From Solirubrobacterales bacterium (GTDB lineage Bacteria; Actinomycetota; Thermoleophilia; Solirubrobacterales; 70-9): a stretch of DNA of 6,390 nt. How positions within the stretch are numbered: the stretch's first letter is position 1; the number at the start of each line of letters is the position of its first letter. This document shows positions 1 through 6,390 of the stretch, in pieces. The notes under the pieces are model-generated. The model did not search any database. It was not told where the DNA came from and saw only the letters and a program-made list of their open reading frames with translations. The stretch lies in the NCBI GenBank assembly GCA_013694825.1, contig JACDBR010000103.1, positions 1-6,390 on the forward strand, written 5' to 3'. The translations under genes were made by a program, and so were the position numbers.

Positions 1-285
1 GTTGGCGCCAACGCTCGGGGCGGCGACGCCTTCATGGTCGGTCGCCGCGAGATCGGCCACCTGCACGGCGACCGGGTCCTGCACACCGGGTTTCCGAAGG
101 CGGTTTGGCAGGAGCTCTTCGATCAGGGGCGGATCGATTACCACCCCGTCTTCCCGGGCAAGCCGGGCTACGCCGCGCGGCTGATCGAGAACGATGACGA
201 CGTCCGCGAAGTGATCGCGCTGCTGCGACTGAACTATGACCGCGCGGTCGCGCGTCATGGGTTGCCGACCGAGCTCGTCGGGTGA
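1..285 (+). CDS. Luciferase-domain (DUF5519-like) family protein, C-terminal part
   Basis: The reading frame is open to the left edge, so the gene starts outside the window and only the last 94 residues are visible; the ATG at 34 lies inside the conserved region (residues FMVGRREIGHLHGD) and is probably not the start. The pattern VGRREIGHLHGD, then FP..VW..L...GRI.YHPVFPGKPG, then a C-terminal helix ending in ALLRLNYDRA, resembles the small 'luciferase domain' proteins (DUF5519). The biochemical role of that family is not established, and the name does not imply light production. Its TGA stop overlaps the GTG start of the next gene in a GTGA junction, so the two are probably translated together. 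Family assignment is by remembered motif; a stand-alone hypothetical protein is the alternative. Confidence 0.65.
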   Translation, partial: VGANARGGDAFMVGRREIGHLHGDRVLHTGFPKAVWQELFDQGRIDYHPVFPGKPGYAARLIENDDDVREVIALLRLNYDRAVARHGLPTELVG

Positions 286-680
286 GCGGAGCCTTCACCG
301 ACGACGAGCTGGGCTACCTGCGCGGAGAGCGTCGCCTCGCGCGGCTTGCCACCGTCGGCGCGGACGGCACGCCACACGTGGTCCCCGTCGGCTGGTCACT
401 CAACTCCGAGCTCGACGCGATCGAGGTCGGTGGGCGCGAGTTCGCCCGCACGAAGAAGTTCCGCGACGTGATGCGCACCGGTCGTGCGGCGATCGTGATC
501 GACGACCTGGCCAGCACCGATCCATGGCGGCCTCGCGGGATCGAGGTCCGCGGCCTCGCCGAGGCGATCGAGGCTCCGCGGGCCGTGATCCGGATCCACC
601 CGCGACGGGTCGTCTCTTGGGGGATCGACGCGCGTGGGCGACTCTCACGTGACGTCGAACCTCCGCTCCGAGGCCGCTAG
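282..680 (+). CDS. PPOX-class, probable F420-dependent oxidoreductase (MSMEG_5819-like)
   Basis: A complete 132-residue protein of the pyridoxamine-5'-phosphate-oxidase-like split beta-barrel fold, about the usual length for a single-domain member. Visible family marks are the N-terminal FTDDELGYL helix, RLATVGADGTPHVVPVGW (residues 21-38, first strands), GREFARTKKFRDV (51-63), the core strand AAIVIDDLAS (69-78), DPWRPRGIEVRG (80-91) and the C-terminal RIHPRRVVSWGID (104-116). The combination of TKK, DPWRPRG and IHPRR..SWG is typical of the actinobacterial PPOX subgroup annotated as F420-dependent. These small cytosolic proteins bind a deazaflavin or flavin and reduce varied substrates; no substrate can be read here. 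The GTG start is fixed by the four-base overlap with the upstream gene; the Shine-Dalgarno is weak, which fits translational coupling. It ends 16 bases from the converging acylase remnant. Confidence 0.85.
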   Translation: MSGAFTDDELGYLRGERRLARLATVGADGTPHVVPVGWSLNSELDAIEVGGREFARTKKFRDVMRTGRAAIVIDDLASTDPWRPRGIEVRGLAEAIEAPRAVIRIHPRRVVSWGIDARGRLSRDVEPPLRGR

Positions 681-696
681 GTCCTCCGCGTCTACC

Positions 697-1371
697 TCAG
701 CCGCCCCCGCCGCGACCCATCGCCACCGACTGCTCCCAAGTGCCGCGGTCGAAGAACGGCAGGTCCGGCGAGGATGCCGCGCCCATCGCCGCGACCTCGT
801 ACGTGCGACGGGGCTCGCGCCAAGCGCTCACGCGGCGGGTCTCGAAGCGGCGCCTGAGAGCCTTCGCGGCGCTCGTCGCGGCCTGCCCGTGGCCGCCTGC
901 GCCGAGAACCTCCAGCGCTCGGGCCTCGCCGTTCGTGATGTCGAACTGATGCGAGAGGCTCGTCTCGCCGGCCAATATCCGGCCGCCCTTGCCGCCGAGG
1001 CGCCGGACGAGGATGGTCTGCGCCTGGGACTTGAACTCCTCCCAGATCGCGACGCCGGGATCGACCGTGCCGCTCGCGTTCGCGCTGGCGTAATCGCCGT
1101 TCCAGCTCTCGAGCGCCCGCAGGGCCCTGCGGGCGAGGCCACCCCGCACCTCCTGGGTCCGAGCTCGGCGCAGCATTCCCTTGCTGATCAGGGGGAACTG
1201 TTGGGCGGTGGTCCCCGAGCGACGGACGATCGCGGTCGAACGCGCGTAGCTCGGGTTGCGAGCGACGTCGGCGACGAGCCGCTCGAGCAGCCCGACTCGA
1301 TGCAGGCGCCCGGCGAGGCGCTCGCGGGCCGGGCCGTCGCCGTTCGTCCAGCCGACCGACGGGTCGGCCGG
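697..1371 (-). pseudogene. Penicillin acylase family protein, C-terminal remnant (5' two-thirds missing)
   Basis: In the minus frame ending with TGA at 699-697, about 224 codons read as the C-terminal third of an actinobacterial penicillin acylase (Ntn-hydrolase superfamily). Marks in order are DPSVGWTNGDGPARERLA at the truncated front, ALESWNGDYA..NASGTVDPGVAIWEEFK, AGETSLSHQFDITNGEARAL, AWREPRRTYEVAAMGAAS and the terminal PFFDRGTWEQ. Complete enzymes of this group are usually 700 or more residues: a signal peptide, an alpha chain, a spacer, and a beta chain that begins with the catalytic serine. All of that is absent, so no activity is expected. The frame is uninterrupted, so the loss looks like one deletion rather than gradual decay. 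Upstream of about 1371 this frame is only a shadow of ltrA. An internal ATG at 1176 could start a ~160-residue peptide, but nothing suggests it is used. Family call is from motifs; the boundary is approximate. Confidence 0.72.
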
Positions 1372-2471
1372 CTGTACTCGAGCCCCAGCATCGCGACCAG
1401 CAGCACGATCAGGAGGGTGAGCTGCGCGGCGGCCGACAGCTCGAGTCCGATCGGGACGCTTGCCAGCGCCAGCAGCGCCGTCAGCCCGCGGCTTGCGATC
1501 GACGGCATCGACAGCGTCGCCCGGAAGAGCGCCTCGCCGAGTAGGAACACGGCGACTCCGCCGCCGAGCGCAAGCGCCTGCGCTTCGGGTAGGGGGTCGA
1601 ACGGATGCGCCGTCGTCTCCTTCAGAGCGCTCGCGGCGGCCACCACGCCGAGCAGGATCAGCATGTGCCAGTAGCCGAAGGCGTGGATCGCCAGGCGAGG
1701 TCGCGCGGCCATCGGCGCCGCCGCCATTCGCTGCTCGGGCACGCCCTCGTCGGCGCCGAAGTGAGACCACCACAGGCAGGCGCTCAGACCTAGCCCGAGC
1801 ACGGCGGCGGTGACCAGACCAACGTCGATCGGCAGTCCGGCGGCACCGATTCCCACGGCGATGATCGACTCGCCGATCGCGATGATCACGACCAGACCGT
1901 GGCGCTCGACGAAATGCCCGGGCTCGATCACGAAGCCGGAGTCGTCGATCAGCTTCGGTGAGATCCACTCGAGCATGAACGCGGTTGCCCAGATCGCGTA
2001 CTGGGCGGTCCCGCCGAGGAGCCCCCCGACCACGATGAGCAGCGCCGTCCCGAGGTTGAAGGGGGCGAGACCGACCATCGCCTGCGCCACGGTGACGTGG
2101 GAGGAGCGGACGAACATTCCGAGATGGATCAAGACCACCGCGAGATAGGCGGCGCCGAATGCGGCACCGCTGCCATCGAACGCCTCGGGCACCGAGAGCG
2201 CGACGACCAGGAAGCCGGCCATCCCGCCGAGCAGCGTCAGCCGCCGCGCCAGGCGATCGACGATCACCGTGTTGGTCAGCCAGACGTACCCCCCGTACAT
2301 CCAGAAGATCACGCCGAGCATCACGGAGACCTGGAACAGTCCCTCCCAGCTCGGCTCCTCGACCAGGACGCCGGTCAGCTGAGTGATCGTGAAGACGAAG
2401 ACGAGATCGAAGAAGAGCTCGAGCGTGGAGACCCCGCCTCCGCGACGCTCGCTCTGATCGGCTGCGCTCAT
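1188..2471 (-). CDS. Low temperature requirement A (LtrA) family membrane protein with an aberrant C-terminal tail
   Basis: An integral membrane protein of the LtrA family (named after Listeria low-temperature growth; molecular function unknown). Diagnostic motifs are STLELFFDLVFVFTITQL (residues 15-32), HFVERHGLVVIIAIGESIIAVG (186-207, shown as HFVERHGL then IAIGESI), and AFGYWHMLILLG (264-275). About twelve hydrophobic segments can be seen, at roughly 16-35, 46-67, 78-95, 104-122, 130-152, 156-171, 190-211, 217-236, 261-282, 298-317, 328-344 and 347-364. The normal protein should end soon after the last helix. Instead, from about residue 367 the protein continues for about 60 residues rich in Ser, Pro, Arg and Ala, translated out of frame from acylase-derived DNA, to the TGA at 1190-1188. 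The ATG at 2471 is the only good start, with a poor Shine-Dalgarno. It follows tetR on the same strand after 55 bases and may be regulated by it. The membrane core looks complete and may still work. Confidence 0.88.
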   Translation of the reverse strand: MSAADQSERRGGGVSTLELFFDLVFVFTITQLTGVLVEEPSWEGLFQVSVMLGVIFWMYGGYVWLTNTVIVDRLARRLTLLGGMAGFLVVALSVPEAFDGSGAAFGAAYLAVVLIHLGMFVRSSHVTVAQAMVGLAPFNLGTALLIVVGGLLGGTAQYAIWATAFMLEWISPKLIDDSGFVIEPGHFVERHGLVVIIAIGESIIAVGIGAAGLPIDVGLVTAAVLGLGLSACLWWSHFGADEGVPEQRMAAAPMAARPRLAIHAFGYWHMLILLGVVAAASALKETTAHPFDPLPEAQALALGGGVAVFLLGEALFRATLSMPSIASRGLTALLALASVPIGLELSAAAQLTLLIVLLVAMLGLEYSRPTRRSAGRTATARPASASPGACIESGCSSGSSPTSLATRATRVRPRSSVARGPPPNSSP

Positions 2472-2512
2472 CGAATGGATTGGGCCCGTGCGGGGATGCG
2501 ACTGACCCAGGC

Positions 2513-2526
2513 GGCTCGGAAGAGCC
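2513..2526 (-). terminator. Small GC-rich hairpin directly after the tetR stop
   Basis: On the minus strand the TAG of tetR is followed at once by GGCTC-TTCC-GAGCC, a perfect five-base-pair stem with a four-base loop. It has no T-tract, so it is a weak terminator candidate or an attenuator/processing hairpin between tetR and ltrA. The rest of the 55-base gap shows no clear promoter. Confidence 0.25.
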
Positions 2527-3141
2527 CTACTTACCAGGTGCCGGGCGCTGCTCGTCGAGCAGCAGACGGCCGACCCGCTTGGCGCGGCGGGCCGCCTCGC
2601 GGTCGCCCTCCTGCGCGGAGACGATCGAGCCCTTCATCAGGATGTGCCACTGGCGCGCGAAGCCTTCGGCGTCGGCAATCCCCGCTTGGCGCGCCAGGTC
2701 CTCGACCATGGCGCGGATCCCGCTCAGGTAGGAGACGCACGCGCGGTGGATCGGGTCGGACGGGTCGGGGTGCTCGAGCAGCACGTTGATGAACGAGCAG
2801 CCTTCGAAGTCGGGGCGGCGAAACCATTCGTCGAAGACGTCGAAGATCGCCAGCAGGCGGTCCGCGGGGAGGTTGGCGCGGCGTTCGAAACCAGCCTGCA
2901 CCATGCCCTTCGTCCATGTCTCGTCGCGGCGCTCGAGGAAGGCCAGCACCAGCTCCTGCTTGGAGGTGAAATGGCGGTAGAGGGTCTGGCGGGCGACCCC
3001 CGAGCGGGCGATGATCGAGTCGATGCCGACGGACTTGATGCCGCGCTGTGAGAACAGGTCAGAGGCCGCGGTCAGCAGGCGCTCGCGTGCGTAGCTGGCA
3101 GGCGGAGAGGCGATGGCCGCTGAATGAGAATGACCGGTCAC
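2527..3141 (-). CDS. TetR-family transcriptional regulator
   Basis: A complete 204-residue repressor-type regulator of normal length. After a short polar N-terminus, the DNA-binding domain spans about residues 17-65: helix 1 ARERLLTAASDLFSQRG, then GIDSIIARSGVARQTLYRHF (39-58) as helix-turn-helix, followed by TSKQELVLAFL. The C-terminal ligand/dimer domain contains EGCSFINVLLE (113-123), a pattern like the GC(P/A)FIN segment seen in one common TetR C-terminal subgroup; the ligand cannot be inferred. The GTG at 3141 is the first possible start, because TAA is in frame a few codons upstream and the nearer ATG at 3143 runs straight into TGA. A good AAGGTGGG Shine-Dalgarno lies six bases before the GTG. 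It lies between ahcY and ltrA on the same strand; local targets would be itself and ltrA. Confidence 0.9.
   Translation of the reverse strand: MTGHSHSAAIASPPASYARERLLTAASDLFSQRGIKSVGIDSIIARSGVARQTLYRHFTSKQELVLAFLERRDETWTKGMVQAGFERRANLPADRLLAIFDVFDEWFRRPDFEGCSFINVLLEHPDPSDPIHRACVSYLSGIRAMVEDLARQAGIADAEGFARQWHILMKGSIVSAQEGDREAARRAKRVGRLLLDEQRPAPGK
3131..3140. promoter_or_regulatory. Perfect 10-bp palindrome over the tetR start codon, candidate TetR operator
   Basis: TGACCGGTCA is its own reverse complement and covers codons 1-4 of tetR (GTG ACC GGT CA.). TetR-family repressors bind short palindromes next to their own genes and often control themselves, so this is a reasonable autoregulatory site. 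The symmetry does not extend into the flanks, which is short for a TetR operator. A single GGTCA half-site occurs on the minus strand in the tetR-ltrA gap (about 2503-2507). Function is inferred. Confidence 0.3.
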
Positions 3142-3147
3142 ATCGGG

Positions 3148-3155
3148 CCCACCTT
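3148..3155 (-). promoter_or_regulatory. Ribosome binding site of tetR
   Basis: AAGGTGGG on the minus strand lies six bases before the GTG at 3141. It supports that start over any downstream alternative. Confidence 0.6.
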
Positions 3156-3175
3156 ACCGGCGGCTACCCCTCGCC

Positions 3176-3202
3176 ACCACTACTCCTAGTAGCGGTAGTG
3201 GT
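3176..3202 (-). terminator. Inverted repeat across the ahcY stop, candidate terminator of the metK-pfkB-ahcY transcript
   Basis: The arms ACCACTAC (minus strand 3202-3195) and GTAGTGGT (3183-3176) are perfectly complementary over eight bases, with an 11-base loop that holds the ahcY stop codon. No T-tract follows, so it would be a U-less terminator or a 3'-end stabilising hairpin. The upstream arm is constrained by the conserved DHYRY C-terminus, so chance complementarity remains possible. The stop is also backed by a second in-frame TAG two codons later. Confidence 0.35.
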
Positions 3203-4628
3203 CGGACTTGTAGGGCCCCTCGGCGGGGATCCCGAGGTACTCGGCCTGATCTTCGGTCAGCGCGGTGAGGTGGACGTCGAGCGCCTCGAGGTGGAGCCTG
3301 GCGACCTTCTCATCGAGGTGCTTGGCCAGCACGTGGACCCTGGTCTCGTACTCGCCGGGCTTCGTGAACAGCTCGATCTGCGCCATCACCTGGTTGGTGA
3401 ACGAGTTCGACATCACGAAGCTCGGGTGCCCGGTCGCGTTGCCGAGGTTCAGCAGCCGTCCCTCGGAGAGCATGATCACCGAGTGGCCGTCGGAGAACCT
3501 CCAGACGTCGACCTGCGGCTTGACGTTCATCCGCTCGATGCCCTTCGTGCGGGCGAGGCCGACGATGTCGATCTCGTTATCGAAGTGGCCGATGTTGCCG
3601 ACGATCGCCTGATGCTTCATCCGTGCCATGTGATCGGCGGTGATGATGTCCTTGTTGCCGGTTGCGGTGATGAAGATGTCGGCGGTCTCGACTACCTCCT
3701 CGAGCGTCTTGACCTCGTAGCCTCCCATCGCCGCCTGTAGGGCGCAGATCGGGTCGATCTCGGTGATCACCACGCGAGCGCCTTGGCCGCGCAGCGACTC
3801 GGCGCAACCTTTGCCGACGTCTCCGTAGCCGCAGACGACGGCGACCTTGCCGCCGATCATCACGTCGGTGGCGCGGTTGATGCCGTCGATCAGCGAATGC
3901 CGGCAGCCGTAGAGGTTGTCGAACTTCGACTTGGTTACCGAGTCGTTGACGTTCATCGCGGGGAACAGCAGCTCGCCGGTCTGCGTCATCTGGTAGAGCC
4001 GGTTGACGCCGGTCGTCGTCTCCTCGGTGACGCCCTTGATCTCGGCTGCGACGCGGGTCCACTTCTCGCGGTCCTCGGCGAACGTGCGGCCGAGCGTCTT
4101 CAGCACGACCTGAAACTCTTCGTTGTCGGTCGTCGAGGGGTCCGGCACGGCACCGGCCCTCTCGTAGGAGACCCCCTTGTGGACGAGCATCGTCGCGTCG
4201 CCACCATCGTCGAGGATCATGTTGGGGCCGCCGCCGTCGGGCCAGGCGAGGGCCTGCTCGGTGCACCACCAGTACTCCTCGAGCGTCTCGCCCTTCCAGG
4301 CGAAGACCGGGACGCCGGTCACGGCGATCGCCGCCGCGGCATGGTCCTGGGTCGAGAAGATGTTGCAGCTAGCCCAGCGGACCTCGGCTCCAAGCTCGGT
4401 CAGGGTCTCGATCAGGACCGCGGTCTGGACCGTCATGTGCAGCGAGCCGGTGATCCGGGCGCCCTTCAGCGGCTGGCTCGAGGCGAACTCGCGGCGGGTC
4501 GCCATCAGCCCGGGCATCTCGTGCTCGGCGAGGTCGATCTCCTTGCGGCCGTACTCGGCCAGTTCGAGGTCGGCGACCTTGTAGTCCGTCTCCTCGGCGG
4601 TCTCGGTGGGGGAGGGGGTGGTGAGCAT
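3186..4628 (-). CDS. ahcY: Adenosylhomocysteinase (S-adenosyl-L-homocysteine hydrolase)
   Basis: A complete 480-residue cytosolic enzyme that reversibly splits S-adenosylhomocysteine into adenosine and homocysteine, removing the product inhibitor of SAM-dependent methyltransferases. Substrate and catalytic residues match the family: GSLHMT (H64), ILDDGGD (D140), EETTTG (E203), [13 protein letters not shown] with K233 and D237, C242 in [16 protein letters not shown] (H348) and [10 protein letters not shown] (H401). The Rossmann NAD site is [11 protein letters not shown] (residues 264-274). The C-terminus KSDHYRY carries the lysine and tyrosine (K474, Y478) that reach the NAD of the partner subunit in the tetramer. 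The extra segment around residues 150-195 is the insert typical of bacterial, mycobacterial-type SahH and absent from the mammalian enzyme. The ATG start has a strong GAGGAG Shine-Dalgarno. It lies 12 bases behind the kinase gene and is the last gene of the SAM-cycle operon. Confidence 0.98.
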   Translation of the reverse strand: MLTTPSPTETAEETDYKVADLELAEYGRKEIDLAEHEMPGLMATRREFASSQPLKGARITGSLHMTVQTAVLIETLTELGAEVRWASCNIFSTQDHAAAAIAVTGVPVFAWKGETLEEYWWCTEQALAWPDGGGPNMILDDGGDATMLVHKGVSYERAGAVPDPSTTDNEEFQVVLKTLGRTFAEDREKWTRVAAEIKGVTEETTTGVNRLYQMTQTGELLFPAMNVNDSVTKSKFDNLYGCRHSLIDGINRATDVMIGGKVAVVCGYGDVGKGCAESLRGQGARVVITEIDPICALQAAMGGYEVKTLEEVVETADIFITATGNKDIITADHMARMKHQAIVGNIGHFDNEIDIVGLARTKGIERMNVKPQVDVWRFSDGHSVIMLSEGRLLNLGNATGHPSFVMSNSFTNQVMAQIELFTKPGEYETRVHVLAKHLDEKVARLHLEALDVHLTALTEDQAEYLGIPAEGPYKSDHYRY

Positions 4629-4633
4629 CGGGT

Positions 4634-4640
4634 CTCCTCT
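4634..4640 (-). promoter_or_regulatory. Strong ribosome binding site of ahcY
   Basis: AGAGGAG on the minus strand begins directly after the TAA of the kinase gene and stands five bases before the ahcY ATG. It fills most of the 12-base gap, which leaves no room for a separate promoter there and supports co-transcription, with efficient independent initiation of ahcY. Confidence 0.75.
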
Positions 4641-5572
4641 TTAGGCCGCCAACTCGACGGCGATGTGCTCGAAGCTGGTGATCGCGTGCAGGTACTCGAC
4701 GCGCTCGTGAATCTCGTCCTGGGTCAGCCGGGCGACGCGCTCGGTCCCGAACTCCTCGACGTTGAAGGACGCTAGCGCGGTCCCGTAGGCCATCGCGCGC
4801 CGCATCACGTCAGTGGAGGGTAGGTCGTCGAGGTGGCGGACGACGTAGCCGATGAGTCCGCCGGCGAAGCTGTCGCCGGCGCCTGTCGGGTCGACGACCG
4901 ACTCGAGCGGGAAGGCCGGCAAGGCGAAGAACTCGTCCGCCGTCACCAGCGAGGCGCCGTACTCGCCTTGCTTGGCGATGACGGAGGACGGCCCCCAGGA
5001 GAGGATCTCGCGCGCCGCGGCGAGCAGGCTCGCCTTGCCGGTCAGCTGCCGCACCTCGGCATCGTTGAGCACGACGCAGTCGACCCGGCGGATCGCCTCG
5101 ATCAGCTCGTCGCGAGCGACGTCGATCCAGAGGTTCATCGAGTCGAGGGCCACCCAGCGAGGGTGGGTGCACTGGTCGAGGACCTTGAGCTGGAGGCCCG
5201 GCTGGATGTTGGCCAAGAAGAGCCCGTCGCACTCTCGCGAGGGATTCGAGAGCTCGGGCTTGAAGTGCTCGAAGACGTTGAGCTGCGTGTCGTGGGTCTC
5301 GCGCGTGTTGAGGTCCCAGCCGTACTCGCCCTTCCAGAAGAAGGTCCGCCCGCCCTCGACGTGCTCGACGTCGCCGACGTCGGTGCCGCGGGTCGAGAGC
5401 ACTGCGAGCTCAGGCTCGCCGAAGTCCTCGCCGACCGGTCCCACGACGTGGACCTCGTCGAAGAAGGAGGCGGCGAGCGCAAAGTGCGTCGCCGCTCCCC
5501 CCAGCATTCGCTCGCGCTCGCCGAACGGGGTCTTGACGCTGTCGAAGGCGATCGAGCCGACTACGGTGATGC

Positions 5573-5576
<4 letters not shown>
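4641..5576 (-). CDS. PfkB-family carbohydrate/nucleoside kinase in the SAM-cycle operon
   Basis: A complete 311-residue cytosolic kinase of the ribokinase/PfkB fold, normal in length. The N-terminal substrate side shows [15 protein letters not shown] (residues 5-19) and the glycine pair in [16 protein letters not shown] (24-39). NDAE at 171-174 is the NXXE magnesium motif. [12 protein letters not shown] (229-240) is the C-terminal PfkB signature with the anion hole and the catalytic base D235. Segments such as [13 protein letters not shown] and [10 protein letters not shown] recall the uncharacterised 'ribokinase group C' branch rather than classical ribokinase or mycobacterial adenosine kinase. 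The substrate is therefore unknown; adenosine is a hypothesis from the position between metK and ahcY. The GTG start overlaps the metK stop (GTGA), implying coupled translation. Confidence 0.88.

Positions 5577-6390
<814 letters not shown>

Noticed and set aside
681..696. Possible bidirectional terminator between the converging PPOX gene and the acylase remnant
   Set aside because: Only four-base complementarities were seen in and around the gap; not enough for a hairpin call.
634..1674. Long plus-strand open frame opposite the acylase remnant and ltrA
   Set aside because: It has no family resemblance, is made of Ala/Arg/Ser-rich sequence typical of antisense frames in GC-rich DNA, and lies over two recognisable minus-strand coding regions.
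1372..1968. N-terminal ~199 codons of the open frame that ends in the acylase remnant
   Set aside because: Arg-rich shadow of the LtrA membrane helices; the acylase-like sequence begins only near 1371.
3180..3192. Short CTACT-CCT-AGTAG inverted repeat at the ahcY stop
   Set aside because: Five weak pairs with a three-base loop; it competes with the longer 8-bp repeat at 3176-3202, which is the better structure.
4629..4640. SAH or SAM riboswitch before ahcY
   Set aside because: The gap is only 12 bases and is filled by the Shine-Dalgarno; there is no room for an aptamer.
3783..4775. 330-codon plus-strand open frame opposite ahcY and the kinase
   Set aside because: Antisense shadow of well-identified genes; no motifs of its own.

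Overview
The window is GC-rich bacterial DNA, packed with genes and with GTGA start/stop overlaps. The protein families present are an F420-type PPOX oxidoreductase, a luciferase-domain (DUF5519-like) protein, a penicillin acylase of the long actinobacterial type, and a MetK / PfkB kinase / SahH cluster. Together they suggest a high-GC actinobacterium, most likely of the Thermoleophilia (Solirubrobacter-like). That placement is inferred from remembered family resemblance, not from a search.

Left end, + strand (1-680): the 3' end of a luciferase-domain protein overlaps by four bases a complete PPOX-class, probably F420-dependent, enzyme. This small unit converges on the minus-strand block with only 16 bases between the ends.

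Right part, - strand, read from 6390 leftward: metK (5' end outside the window), a PfkB-family kinase overlapping it by GTGA, and ahcY (sahH) 12 bases further on behind a strong Shine-Dalgarno. This is a compact operon of the S-adenosylmethionine cycle. MetK makes SAM, SahH hydrolyses the S-adenosylhomocysteine left after methyl transfer, and the kinase between them is a natural candidate for removing the adenosine that SahH releases, although its substrate is not shown by the sequence. An 8-bp inverted repeat across the ahcY stop codon may end the transcript.

Below it on the same strand are a TetR-family repressor, with a perfect 10-bp palindrome over its start codon, and then an LtrA-family membrane protein. 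The 3' end of ltrA is abnormal. After the last predicted membrane helix the reading frame runs for about 60 codons through DNA that, in another frame, encodes the C-terminal ~220 residues of a penicillin acylase family enzyme. The simplest reading is a deletion that joined the end of ltrA to the last third of a neighbouring acylase gene. This leaves a headless acylase pseudogene and an LtrA with an out-of-frame tail.

No RNA gene, CRISPR array, insertion sequence or origin was seen. The clearest unusual features are the ltrA/acylase junction and the kinase embedded in the SAM-cycle operon.
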